Source of the DNA: Ulva prolifera | Taxonomy: Eukaryota; Chlorophyta; Ulvophyceae; Ulvales; Ulvaceae | Assembly (NCBI GenBank): GCA_023078555.1 | Contig: CM041203.1 | Location: forward strand, 639,481 to 703,480 | Direction: 5' to 3' | Length of the DNA: 64,000 nt | Part shown: positions 50,582 through 62,573 of the stretch, piece after piece | Numbering within the stretch: position 1 is the first letter of the stretch | Layout: the number at the start of each line of letters is the position of its first letter | Translations under genes and position numbers: made by a program | The notes under the pieces: generated by a model | What the model saw: only the letters and a program-made list of their open reading frames with translations | Databases searched by the model: none | Told to the model about the DNA's origin: nothing

Positions 50582-53500
50582 TTATGATAGGGAAATGTGT
50601 TCTCGTTGTTTTCCTCGGCGGGTTAGCTTTGTGACCAGAGTGGTCACAGCATGAGTTCTATTCATTGCTGCCACCATGCTCTGGCACTCTTCATCAGAAG
50701 CGAGGTAGTACATCCCTTGACCGGCTTCATGCGTGGCTAGCTCTGCCAATTCATCATCCGATCTCGCCACGAGTGTATTTAGCTGTAGGCATGGTGAAAG
50801 TGTTGGACACTTCTCAGATCGGCAAAGGAATTCGCAGAAGCAGCTGCATTGCATTGTCAACGCATTGCAGGAGGGGACATTGGTAGATTCATACCTCAGT
50901 CGCAGATTCAGGGATCCTGTAGGCTGTGTCAATTGCCTTGCCCCGCTGAATAAGATGCATTAGGAAGGCCTGACGGTCAGATGCGCTTGTCTTGCCGTCA
51001 AAAAAGCCACCTGTTATGGCAGCATCCGCTAGATCTTGCTTTTGCTGTGATACCTGCAGAATGTGCTCCTCGACAGTCTGGGGAATGAAGAGCCGTAAAA
51101 TCAGCACTGGCTTGGTCTGGCCCAGCCGATGAACACGCGCTTGAGCTTGCTTGTCCATTTGGGGGTTCCAGTCCGTATCAATCATGATAATCGTATCTGC
51201 AGCTTGAAGATTGAGGCCCACCTGCACAAGTTGATAACTGTTCCACCAGGACCTGAGACGCAACTTCTGTCAACACAAGTGAAGTCTACTTGGTGAATGC
51301 TTGAGATCTGTGCCTGCACTCTTTGCCGGCAACAGAGCCAGCCATCCCAGCCTCACGGAACGGCAGTTGCCCTTCAAATTGACTAGCTGCCCTGCGATAG
51401 GCTCAGTTCTCGGGTTCCCACTTTTTGTGTCGAGAGTAAATATGTAGCATGCTGGCATGACATCCCATGTGAGGCCAGCAGCTTTGCTTGGCATGGTGTG
51501 GCAGTCGGGGACGCACTCCACCAGAGCGGACACTGAGCAGTAGTACTTCAATGCTTGGCTCGTTGGTGAAGCTTTGCAGGATGTCGCCACGTTCACTTGC
51601 TTTAGTGTTGCCATCTAATCTTGTATGCTTCACTCCGGCATAGTCCAGCACTTCTTCCACCGAGTCCAACACCATGGTCATTGTGCAGAACACCAGAGTT
51701 TTGTGCCCTGCGACACTGATCACATTACGCCATGATCACTCCACAACCACCGTCGATACAGCTGCCAAAATATCTTTCAGCAGATCCATCCAGCCAAATC
51801 TTCGAATCCAAGGCGATCCACATACGGAGTATACATGAGCGCAATGCTAGGCCTTCTGCCATCACATGTTTGCAAGCCATTGTTCGTTTCCAACATCATG
51901 ATTAAGTTTGGTTGGCAACATACCCAATGCGCGCAGCCGGTGCATCAACTGTAGAAGTACTGCCATCTTGCCTCCAAGCTGGACCACGGCAGGCACACAC
52001 GTGTTTTTAAGGCATGCATCAGACGCTGGCATGTGCAGCTTAGACAACACCGGCTCATTGCAGACCTTGCGGCACTCCATGATCACATTATTGATACCTT
52101 TGGCATTAGCTACTCTCTCCTTGCTCGTGAGCAGGCTCAGCATCTCACGCTGATACAAGGACGTTGGGCACGGCACAGCACGCTCGGTCTTAGGCGGAAG
52201 AGCCGCATTCAATATATCTTTTGTCCTCCTGAGCACGAACGGGCGCAGCACCTGGTGTAGGCGGTTGGTCACAATCAGAATCTGCAAGTACACTCAAATT
52301 GTACTTCAATCCAGTTTGTACTTTGAGGCGCACTATGCGGTGAGCATGTTTCAAAGTGTCATGGCTTGTTACTTGTTCTGCATTCGAGCTCACAGACTCG
52401 CATTTGTGGAGACGAAGGAGCTGATCGCACCTGTTCCTCCCGTTGTGCAGCACGTGCGGCATCAGTGCCACCCTGCCCTACAGATTCTGCGGACGACCAT
52501 GAGTCAAACCAGGTCTGGAACTCCTGCGAGCTTGAGAAGATGTCTGGCATCTGCAGACTGACAGGTGTATCATGGGCCAGCTGAACAATAAGCAAAAGTA
52601 AGAGGTGAGGGTACTGCGGGGCTGCGTACATGGCCTGCTGTGGCTGCAGTGCAGAAACATGGAGCCCTGGCAGCGATATTGCGAGTTGTTGCAGTGTATT
52701 GAGGTTTGGTGGTGTTCAGATGTATGCATGCGGCAAAAGACATCCAGGTGGCAATGCCTGCTGGGCCAGATTGGTCTACTCGGCCACAAACAAGAGGAGC
52801 AAGCTGTTGCTTGATCCTGATGGAAGCGCTGGTAACTATGTTGCACGTATACATCAAGACCACACACGAATTGGTGCATGCATGCATGTATGTTGAGGAT
52901 AGAAGCTTACAGTGGGATTCTGTGGAGTTTGAAATTTTTGGCTTTGTCAATCTGAATGGAAAGGCTGGTATAAATTTATTTGACTTGCTGTCTCTGTTCG
53001 GTGTGATGTCTCAACACATTCACGACATGCGTGGAACATCAACTGATGACACTCCAGTGCCAGGTCTTCTTCGGTCACAGCGGCGCACCAGGAAGTGCAG
53101 CAGAGACCACAGCTCCAGCAGCTTGTTGTGGACTGGCGTCCCTGTGAGTAGCAGCCTGTGCTTAATTTTGTACGTTCGCAGCGCCTGGCTGAGCTGGCAA
53201 TCAGCATTCTTGATGCGATGTCCTTCATCCAGGATGAGATACGCCCACTTCATAGCAGTAAATCGAGCTGCGTCTTTCTTGTTGATCAAGTAGTCATATG
53301 TTGTCAGAAGCACGTTGAAGTTTTTCTTTTTTACCTGCACCCTTGTCAAGTAATCATACACTTTTCAAGACCTTTTCTCACTTTCCTTGGGTGCCGGTGT
53401 ACTATACAAGTGCTGTGTTTGTTTGAATGGTCTGTGGACGGAGCAGAGGTTGGTGAAGTTTCGAGCACATGTGCTTGCATGCATTCCCAAGTACGTCGGC

Positions 53501-55590
53501 AGAGCATTCAGAAAGGATAGCACCTTTGTGTTCCAGATGTTGCTTCGTTCATCGAATGTCCCCTGGTACACATGTACAGTGACACCAGGGCTAAAAGCTC
53601 TGAACTCAGCGAACCAGTGTGGTAGCACAGAAGCTGGTGCAACGACTAGGTATGGCCCTTGCTCCTTCCGAATTTGCACCAAGTAAGACACCAAAGCAAT
53701 CGCCTGCATAGTCTTCCCTAGCCCTGCATGAGCTGTTCTTGGTATTCTTTGGCAAAGCTGGTCGTCAGAGCACTCCAACGATGGCCGTTTGTACATGTTC
53801 ATGGCTACACACCCTTTTGAAGCAGGTGGGTGTGCGTGAATTTGAGTCGCGACTCAAGTTCGCGACTCAAAGCTGCGCAGCTTCCCTACCGCGAGCTCCC
53901 GGTGTGGATGAGGGCAAGCGCAGCAGGCCAACAGACATTTTCAGATAGCAATGCAGACTCTCAGGCCCGTGCAGCTCTTGGGCCTGCTATGAAGGGACCG
54001 CACCCATCTCATCAGCCAGGATTCCATTAAAAGAGATATCATGCAGTCCCACAAGCCATGACAGGCCGTCAACCTGGTGTGGATGCATCTCAGTCTGGAG
54101 ATCTGGCAATTCGCTGAGAACAGCAGGGATTTTCTCTGCAAGGGCTGTCCAGCTTGCAGATGTATCGCGAATTGAGCTTCCAGGCTCGATCTGGCTGCCT
54201 GCTATCAGCCCTGCATGCAGCTAGGTACTTGTGCTCAGTGTGTGATCGGTGGCCATGTTGCATGTCTCCTCTACTCCATTGGAGTGGGCTTTACAAGTGC
54301 ACGTGGGCATGCTTAGTGTATGCACCAGGGAGACATGGCCATGCATGCATGATTACGTGGGGTGTGGGCATGGTGCTCCAATGTTTGAGGGACGGAGCAG
54401 CCCGCTGCGGTCGACAGCAACGCCACGTGGTGGCCCAGTCCATTGTCAAGGTCCTCACAAGCCGATTGGTACTTCAATGCAGTCAATGCTGCTCTTGTTT
54501 GAAGCTGAACTCACGCTGGTGAAAGGTTAACCCTTCAAAGGGTTTACCTGGCTGTGTGTTGTCTCATACTGCACTGAAGCTCAACTAGCAGAAGCATGGT
54601 TCATGCAAATTAGCCAACAGACATCCCACGCATATGGGTACTGGTGTCCCTCAATCTGTTGGGTCAAATAGCAGTGTGAGTCTCCCACCTGTTCCACTTT
54701 GTGTCAGTCTAGCCAGAATTTTGACAAGGCAGGAGTTGGAATCCTCAAGCAGCTTATCGACATGTTCATCACCCTGCTTCTCCACCTCATCAAGGTATGC
54801 ATTGAAGTCACTCGCCCGCAAGTGAGCTGCCCGTGCTTTAGCATTAGTCTCAATGCGCTTCCAGTGCTCTTCCTCAAGGTGTGCATGCATGTTTTCAGCG
54901 CTCTTGCAACAAGCTGCATGAGCCGCTGCTCTGCGTCTGTGGGCCATTTGGATCTGCACACCGCGACAGCCCTGAGAAACAAAAATGACGGTCATGCCGA
55001 TATGATGCCTAAAGCGCCGCTGGCGTCCGCATCTGGAATATGCCACATGGTGACCGTGAAATGTACCATTGCACGGCTCTTGTCCAAGTGATCAATGCCA
55101 CTGGGGACTCCACAGATCTTTGCCGATCGACTGTTCCAGAGTGTCTCTGCAAGCTTTTTCTCTGTGGCATGCTCTGCTCTGCATAGAAAGGCTGATTCAA
55201 ACTGGGAGAAATATGCTTAACCAAACAGGTCGGAGCTGCAGGGCCAGTCGATGAATCAAAGTACTTTTGCGTGGCCATGCACTTGGAGCCGTACAAGATG
55301 TGCTCCATCTGGAGTTTGACCTGCTCACGGGAGAAGATCTGGATGTGTGATAGCATTCTGCGTTTTTCAGATATCAACCCCGTTATATCTTGAGATGGCT
55401 CTGCAGCTCTCTTGCGTGACACACCACGCATGAGTTGCGCTCGAGGTCCCTCTTCGGTGGATTTTGAATTTTCTACATCAGCGAGGCGTGAAGCCAGGAG
55501 ACGAGACCGGCGATAAGGCTTGCCACCTTTCAGGTTGTTAAATCGCCGCCATGGCTTTCTGGGCTTCTCTGTGTCAACAGCTGGCGTCAT
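50582..55590 (-). CDS. SNF2 chromatin-remodelling ATPase, BRM/SYD/STH1 type
   Basis: Catalytic subunit of a SWI/SNF-class nucleosome remodeller. Minus strand, start MTPAVDTEKPRKPWRR at 55590. The first exon has a basic region and REQVKLQMEHILYGSK. About 54980-54700 encodes an HSA-like helix (RRAAAHAACCKSAENMHAHL, ASDFNAYLDEVEKQGDEHVD). Helicase parts follow: PDLQTEMHPHQVDGLSWLVG (about 54130), motif I ADEMG joined across an intron to LGKTMQAIAL, LVVAPASVLPHWFAEF, FNVLLTTYDYLINKKD, LILDEGHRIKN (DEGH), HRLLLTGTPVHNKLLELWSL, then LHQVLRPFVLRRTKDIL, KTLVFCTMTMVLDSVEEVL, LDGNTKASERGDILQSF, and MIDTDWNPQMDKQAQARVHR with LGQTKPVLI. The C-terminus has LNTLVARSDDELAEL (last exon about 50782-50582), typical of BRM/SYD. 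No bromodomain is present: the protein ends soon after, so it is SYD-like or short-BRM-like. Extra 5' exons above 55.6 kb are possible. Confidence 0.92.
53841..53871. repeat. Perfect 16-bp palindrome with a half-repeat
   Basis: TTGAGTCGCGACTCAA (53842-53857) is a perfect palindrome around a TCGCGA core. One base later, TTCGCGACTCAAA repeats its right half. It lies in the intron that splits the ATPase motif I coding sequence. Such symmetry suggests a dimeric protein site or a footprint of a mobile element, but no family is recognised. Confidence 0.75.
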
Positions 55591-58228
55591 TGCAATATTT
55601 GACTCTTCACCAGTCCCGAGTCCGGCTTGATATATAGATGCATGCCCAGGCTGCAGACAAGAGAGGCACCCGACTGTATATTGGTCGGGTCAGTGTAATG
55701 GTACTCGCTCAAGTGGATGTCCCCGTGCCGCTCAATCCGCACGTTCCCTGTACACCTTGGCTGACAGTGGAACGATTGCCTGGGTGTATGACTGGAGCAA
55801 CCTGTTGTGGTCGTGCAATAACACCGATATCAGGCCTTCGCTGAACATTAATCTCAGATGGCTGGATGGAAGCGGCCACGTGCTGTAACGGTATCCAGTT
55901 CTGTTTAACAAGGGCAGGTTCTAGCCATGATGGATCGTCTGCGAGATTCCGCCTGCTGTACGCTCTCGAGCGGACATCCGATGCTGAGACGACTGTAAAT
56001 TGGGACAAGTTCCGACTTTGCGTGTTCAACCTAACGAGATCGGTTCCGGCCGATGGCATATGTTACATCTGCGGTGTGAATAGTTCGTGCGTCGCATGCT
56101 ATCCCGGATCTCGTGCGACTCAAGTGGAAAAAGTCACGGAGCCCAGGCCGGTCGACAAGGGTTCCAGCCAGATCGACTGTTCTACGCTTCACATGTATTG
56201 AGAAATAACAACAGCACACGGCGAGCGTTCGATCGTCCCTGAATCCACAGTCCACGACTGTTTGCTGGCTACAGTCTTTCAAACAGGGCTGGAAATTCAC
56301 GGACCATATCATGTTGCAGACCCTGTTCATGAGTTTACGAACACTGTATTTTCCGAAGGGCCCTGCTTCATATTACTGCTGTGATTCCAGGGCAGCTATA
56401 TCGCATCCGCCCTGCACCATTGCATGTGCCCCACAACCCCCAGGGCGGCCGGGGGATTCAACCACAACAGCTACAACGGCACGACACGTCACAGATGGCA
56501 CATGTGCAGGGGCCTTTGTTCGTCGAATTGATCATTTATGCATTTCTCAGGTATTATCGCGCAGCGTGCGGACCTGCAGCTGCAGAACCCCACGGCACTC
56601 TCTTTACGTCGGAGTCTGGAGTGTCTTCTGGTGCGCAACCACAGCATCGCGGGACTGAACAGTCCGAGACAGCGCACACCTGCCTAGCTCACGTGTTCAC
56701 AGGGGCTTGGATTTCCTTGATGGGCACAAAAGCGGAGGCCATGGTGCACCGGTACCAATGTTGGCCATTACGGCAAGCTTCCTGGTGAATGCACCAAAGC
56801 CACATCACTTGACACTCCTGGACACCTTGCCGGCGGGATGGTCGGCATATCAGTCGGTTTCAGGCACAATCGCTCTCCTCGCGTCAGCACCATGCATCAT
56901 GCCGCCCGCCGAAACTGAGCTAAAAGGTACTGAGCGTAATTATATTCAGCACAACGCGAGATCAGCGGCAATGAATTTCACGGAAACGACTGATATGTTA
57001 ATTGAATTCCGGTGGTCCGGATGTAACTTGGCGCGAAACGAATGAGTGATCAGGCAGCATGCACGTCGAAGTCGTGGGATCACGGATTTTGGGGCTGCGA
57101 GGTGATAGAAGTACTGATTGTGAAGACATGAAACACATATGCTGGTGGATTTGGCAGAGGCTGCACATAGCAGAACCGACATTGCCGCAGCCCCACAACA
57201 GCCTGAAATTAGCATACAAGTGCATTGGGTGCAGTGATGGCGGCCATGAGTACCCAGCAGTTTCTTACTGAGGCTGAACTGGTCATTTTGGACCCCGCTT
57301 TTGGAACAAATGGGCATAACATGCCTCAACTTCAAGGCACCAGCCTTTCACAGTCACAAAGCAACCGTATTGGCTGCGGATTCCAGGCGCCAGGAGACCA
57401 TGTATCTCATTCAGCATCTACTGACACTCCCTTCAAGTCGGGCGTCGAAGGGCTAATGTAAAAAAAAGAGACAGATATGGCGATTCAAGGCTACTTAAGA
57501 AATCAGTATCTCGAGATCCTGCTATCTGGCCTAACCGCAGGAGACGTTGGTGCACCGTCATTTTTGGATCTGATGCCTGGCTAGCTAGACCACAGTGATC
57601 ACTCCCGGAGTGGGCCATACGCCCATATGCATGCGTGCGCTGCTACCAGGACTATATATGACGGACTGCAGTGATGAAGGGTACATCAAATCAAGTACGC
57701 TGGAGGTGGACCCCAACGCCAGTGAGTGTGGTCATCGTGCTCTCATCGAATTACGGGGAACACGCCAACTTGTGCCCGTGCACATGCATGAGCACTCGGG
57801 AAAAAATTCAGGGGAACAATTCATACGCCGAGGTCAAGACATCCTGTCGGATCGCATCGCCTTGCTTGAGCCCGCTACAACGATGTAGCATGTCAGATAC
57901 CTCACGATTTCGCTCTTTGTTGCAAAGCGTTCATGGGCGCTCGGCACTCGTCATTGATGTCTGATATTACAGAACAGCCCCTTCTTCCCCTGGCACACTA
58001 CGCACCCTGGCGGTCCTTCTTGGGCAGTATTCACAGACGGCCACTACCTACGCACAGCAGGTATGCCACGGCACACTCTTAAGAAGGAGCACCGCCCTGA
58101 CCCACAAACTCTGCTACTTACTCATGCGACCTATAATCGTAGGCCCCATTCCAATGGGCTAAGCACAATAGCGACTACAAACACATCTCCTGATGTGCGA
58201 GCTCATATATGGCACCACCATAAACCAC
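55591..58228. other. Unassigned 2.6-kb region
   Basis: Between the start of the SNF2 ATPase (-) and the stop of the GHMP kinase (-). It probably includes the ATPase promoter and perhaps Gln/Pro-rich 5' exons: a minus-strand frame at 55709-56059 is open for 116 codons. Plus-strand frames at 56381-56788 and 56707-57045 are Pro/Gln- and Ala-rich without family resemblance. An A-run lies near 57460. No repeats or RNA genes were recognised. Confidence 0.45.
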
Positions 58229-60182
58229 TTACTTGGAAGCTTCGACAGTCATTGATATACATGGATAGAACTGAGCTTCAAGAATGGCGACGATTTTCAG
58301 CATGCTGTCCTGATTCTGTGCTAATAGTTGAGCACAGCCGTCTCCCTGGGAACCCACACCTTTCGCACCGTACAGGTGCTCCTGGATCTCAGGCATCGCC
58401 AAGATTTTATGCAGTTTCGGTGATGCGAGCTCTGAGCACATCGGGGCTGCAAATTGATCAAAGGCGTTCTGCGCATCCTTCATGAGACTGCCCAGCATGG
58501 AAGCATCGCCAGCCTGCATGGCTGCTATGGCGGCTGAGCAGATTTGCTTATTTGTGACGCCAAACAGTCTCTGGACGTGCACATGCTCCTGCAGACAGAA
58601 TGCCATACATATTTTTGGAACATTTCGAGAAGGCTTTCAGTTCAGAGGCGGCAAGATGGAACAAATTTGCACGTAGAACGCAACAGCCAGAGCATGTGCA
58701 TACGTGTACTGGAAATGCTCCGGCCATCGGCATTGGGTCGCAGCCAGTCCTTCACATTATGTGCCCAAGCAGTCAAGGAAGGGCCAGCGCACCTCTTCCA
58801 ATGGCTCATCCTCATACGCAGCTTGCAGATCGTGCAGGATCTTGGCAGTGTCTTTGGTTCCCAGCACGTCAACAATGACGATGTAGAGGTTGCAGGCAAG
58901 CTCAACTGGCTGCACATGCAGAATGTCCCCATCAAATGTCAGACACACTGGGATGCTGCCAAACGCACATGCTTGGTCCATGCGCCCACACTGAGATGGC
59001 GTCAGTCGTTCCCCTCTATAGGCGTACTCCATCAGTCCCCTTGTGGTCAGCTTCAGACCGTAGGCCACATTAAAAGCTTTCGCTACCTACACAACACATA
59101 CATCGACGATCGCCCTTCATGCTTGCGCTGGCTGAAAGCGACATACAGTGCACAACTTCTGCAATCGCCATCGGCAAAGGTGGGCATGCTTGTGTGTCCC
59201 AGTGCATGGCTGGTATGCAGACACAATCGTTGCAAGAGCTCACCAGCACGCAGACAGCTGCAGATGAAGACAGCCCCTTACTCATGGGCAGAGTCGTCTC
59301 ATAATTGTCTATGACGATTCCTCCAATCTCATGTTCCACTAGCATCCAGTACGCTACTCCTGCCACGTAGCTCCAGAAGCCGCCTTCTTTGGCAGCTGCA
59401 GGTATGCTCTGGATGTTGTAGCCTCACAGTACCATAACGCCTGTGCTCCCGTCTTGCTGTGATATGCATGTTGGCTCAAAACTGCGGTGGCTGGTGTGCG
59501 TCCGCGTTACACTTGTTGCAATTAAGTAAAATTTCGTAGTTTCTTATATGAATTTGAGCTATGGATGATGCTGATAGATGCAGGTGTGATGGTGCTTTGT
59601 TGCCGCACAAGTTCATTGTGGGAGTGCCAGCTGTGGCAAGCCCTTGTGAAGGCATGGGACATACTCTGTGCTAACTGTGCCTCATTCAGGGTCATCGTGG
59701 CATTTCTGTGCACCCCATCGTATGATACCGATGTCATCTGTAAGACCTGCAAGTGCATGCAGGTGCATCTCTGCATCTGCAGGGGCGGAGTGTGGGAGAA
59801 CGGTACAACACGTGATGCTTAATGCTGGAACATGTACACATACCCTCGGTTCTTGGCACTTCACATGGGCATGCACACCCTGACTAGTTCCCACAATGAT
59901 AGCTTTGCCTTCCGTGTGGATTGTAGGATTGTGTCTGCATGACGCCGGAATCCTTGTCACATGTTAGCGGCACTGATGCAGAGTACATCAGCAAGGACCA
60001 TCCGGGACAAGCCAAGGACTTTAATATACGCCACAGATCTGAACTACAAAACCTGCAGGACAGCCCAAAAGTTCCTTCACCCGGAATTTGCACCTGTGCA
60101 TTTGGCCTGCCCAATCAGAATGCTCTCCAAGCAAGCAGAGCCTGCCTGGTACTCGTACATCAATCACAACGCCGCTGTCCAT
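58229..60182 (-). CDS. GHMP-superfamily small-molecule kinase
   Basis: ATP-dependent kinase of the galactokinase, homoserine, mevalonate and phosphomevalonate kinase fold. Six phase-matched exons (60182-60094, 59934-59844, 59746-59665, 59422-59244, 59086-58793, 58588-58229) give 364 residues. Motif 1 is VPGRLCLLGEHSDWAG; it is followed by RHNPTIHTEGKAIIVGTSQG. Motif 2, the ATP loop, is LPMSKGLSSSAAVCVL. Next come YAYRGERLTPSQCGRMDQAC, where the Asp of GRMDQ is the likely catalytic base, AFGSIPVCLTFDGD, and motif 3 GAKGVGSQGDGCAQLL. The order and spacing are those of a complete enzyme. The GEHSDWAG and CGRMDQ motifs set it apart from galactokinase (GEHTDY) and from plant glucuronokinase as I know it, so the substrate is unknown; a sugar or sugar derivative is the best guess. 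It starts at the first ATG after an in-frame stop and has no targeting signal, so it is probably cytosolic. Confidence 0.92.
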
Positions 60183-60609
60183 CGTCAGGGTGTTATCGAG
60201 CCATTCATAATACTTTCAGGCGAATGAACACGACCATCTGGGCCCCGGAAGGTGAGCGTTTCATATGCACTGGGCTTTGTTGCCAACAGCCAGTAGCTAC
60301 AGTGCAGAGGAACACGCGATCAAGACCGCAGTGAACCGCTATGAAACGCCAGTGGCAGGTAGGTGTGGCTCTGTTTTGCTGGTACTGGAGGATCTGTGAA
60401 GCGCGGCCTCCACAGATCTTGCTGTGTAACACGGCTCCTCATGCATCTGCCGCGAGCTTGGGCCAGCGCGCATCCTGCAGCGGAAGTCCGCCGTATGTCT
60501 GGATGTGATCAGCCGCAATCGCTTTCCATAAACGCATGTTATATATGCCGTTGTTGGTGAGGTGTCTCTACGGTCTCTCTTCACCACAGTGGCAGCAAAG
60601 CTCGTGCAG
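60183..60609. promoter_or_regulatory. Shared divergent promoter region
   Basis: 427 bases separate the start of the GHMP kinase (-) from the start of the COA1-like gene (+). Promoters for both must lie here. No TATA box is obvious; an AT-rich patch (TTATATATGCC, about 60539-60549) is 61-71 bases before the COA1-like ATG. Confidence 0.5.
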
Positions 60610-61233
60610 ATGCGGTCATTCCAAGCGATGACCAGTTTCGCTAAAGGCTTGGGAGCGGCTGTTGTCGCCTCGGGCTGTGTTTATCTGGTCTGTGACGCAG
60701 TCAGTGATGCAATTACTCTGCGAGCTTGCCATCAGCTGGTGCTGCCTCTAGCTAGAGAACACGGGCCTCTTGTTGATCAGCTAGGTAAACATTTGGATGC
60801 GGGGCCAATGTTTTCCTCCAGCATGCGATCTTCCCCAAGTGGGCGAGTGGTGCAGTGCCAATTCAGAATAGATGGGTCTAAGCGAAGTTCAGATGTTACC
60901 GCTACTGTTCAGAGACCGCCATATGCGAGCACAGCGCTGTACAACGTGTTTGGTCCAGCAGTATGGGACTTACAACATTGCCATGTTTTGATCGGTATGG
61001 CTCCGTTGTGAAATGCTTGCGAGATGAGTACAGCATGGTCTGCAGTATTTCTTGCTGAAGCCCCGACCCGTATGAGCATGATCGTAGGCATGATCAATGC
61101 AGGGGGTTCCAGCACACAAATCAGATCCGTTGATCTCATGCGCAGTCCTGCTGAGCCAGATCCTGATCATTCTCCGTCAAAGCTGCCGGCACATCTGTTC
61201 CATCATCAAGGCGTAGGAGACTCTAAAGATTAG
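60610..61233 (+). CDS. COA1-like cytochrome oxidase assembly protein
   Basis: Two phase-matched exons (60610-60994, 61103-61233) give 171 residues. After a short basic N-terminus (MRSFQAMTSFAKGLG) comes one membrane segment (AAVVASGCVYLVCDAV). The soluble part reads LGKHLDAGPMFSSSMRSSPS, GRVVQCQFRIDGSKRSSDV, PPYASTALYNVFGPAVWDL. The pattern of a 'G-P' beta turn, C-x-F-x-(V/I)-x-G-S-K-G/R and LYN-(L/V)-FGPA-x-WD is that of the COA1 domain proteins of plants, implicated in mitochondrial complex IV assembly at the inner membrane. The tail is polar and poorly conserved. The identification rests on remembered family patterns, so a different small mitochondrial membrane protein is possible. Confidence 0.68.
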
Positions 61234-62573
61234 CTCCACACGATCAAGCTTCTAGATAGGCAAACATGCAAAGTGATATACTGGAGCGTAGATGTGCGAG
61301 GCAAGTTGGATGTAAGATTGATCTGTTCAATGTGGTTGGCCATCTTTTATAAAGTCTGTGGTGTTGTGCACATGTGCTCAGGCTGATCTGGGGTTTGTGA
61401 TGCAGGGAGCAAGTAGAATGTGCGATGCAGCTGAAGTCCCGCTTGAAAGAGTTTTTCGCACTTGCCAAATTCCAGGTCTTTTACAGCTAGAATGTGCTCT
61501 TCACGACGTGAACTAGCATGTATGGACTTCATCATCTGTCGATGTATCTTAGCAAAGTCGCACTCCAATGTCACTTCTGCGCAGGGTGCTGGTTGTAAAG
61601 GGTTCATCGAGCTGGTCTCCTCATCGGCAGCCAACGGAAACCAATGGTGACACACCATCAATGATGTGTTCTACGTGGATAGGTCAACAGACTTCTATTA
61701 TGTTTGATTTTTGTTCTTCACAACTCACCGTTCTTCACACCACAAACATGGCGATGGGGGCTGCTGCGCACCCAGCCAGCCTTGCAAGATCAAAACATGT
61801 CAAGTCACCACGTTGTACACGCTCACACCTGTTGTGCGCCCAGCAGAATGTTGTGCTGAAACCACCGCCCTGTACATGACGCCCAGGCAGGTCCACCGTT
61901 GTGTGCTATCCTGCATTGCAAGGCACCTGAAAAGAGCATTTGCAGAACTGAAGGTGCTGTGGCTTAGATGTACACGTACGCTCGACCATGTGGCTTCCAC
62001 TGGGCATCAGGGCCGTGCGATAAGTCGTGCTACATCCCTAAATGTGGCCACAAGTATACCACTATTATTCAAATGGTAATGGGGGATGGGCACACATACA
62101 CCACCAGACAAGTAGATTTCCCCGCAAGGCCTTGGAAGGAGAGGAGCACCCATTGCTGTCCCATCACCAGGCTTGAGCCCATTGATGGATTGGCCTTGGT
62201 GCAGAGATAGGCTTCGGTCACGACTGTACGTCATCAAGATGTCACGGTGTGGTGTGTAAGACGTCATGTACTGGGCGGCTGATTCTCGAGGTGTGGCTTC
62301 GGGGTGCAGTTGTGGCGAAAGCGTCCATGCAGGAGCATGCAACAGTAAAGCGACCTCCACGACGTCTCCGCTTATGTGACCAAGCCACGTGCAGGGCAAC
62401 CCGCGAGCTCGTACAAGGTCAATCTGCAACGAACCTGACCATGAGCGCCTGCGATCACAGATAGCCTGTGAAATTGCGTGATTTTCCTGGCCTGGTAATC
62501 TTCCTTCAAGTCCACCACCTCTGCGCTTGACATCGTGACAGCGCTCGCAAAGGTTCAGGAGCAGAACATTATA
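61234..62573. other. Unassigned region before the expansin-like gene
   Basis: About 1.3 kb. Two minus-strand open frames (61347-61661, 104 codons, helical and charged; 62007-62612, 201 codons, partly over the next gene) and a plus-strand splice-flanked segment near 61889-61951 (VHRCVLSCIARHLKRAFAEL) may be pieces of genes. None is recognisable and they conflict with each other. Confidence 0.4.

Noticed and set aside
51780-51830. TTCGAATCC, like a tRNA B box
   Set aside because: No A box at the right distance and no cloverleaf; it lies in an intron of the SNF2 ATPase gene.
59939-60334. Plus-strand frames over the first GHMP kinase exons
   Set aside because: The minus strand encodes the clear GEHSDWAG motif with correct splice phases, so the plus frames are shadows.
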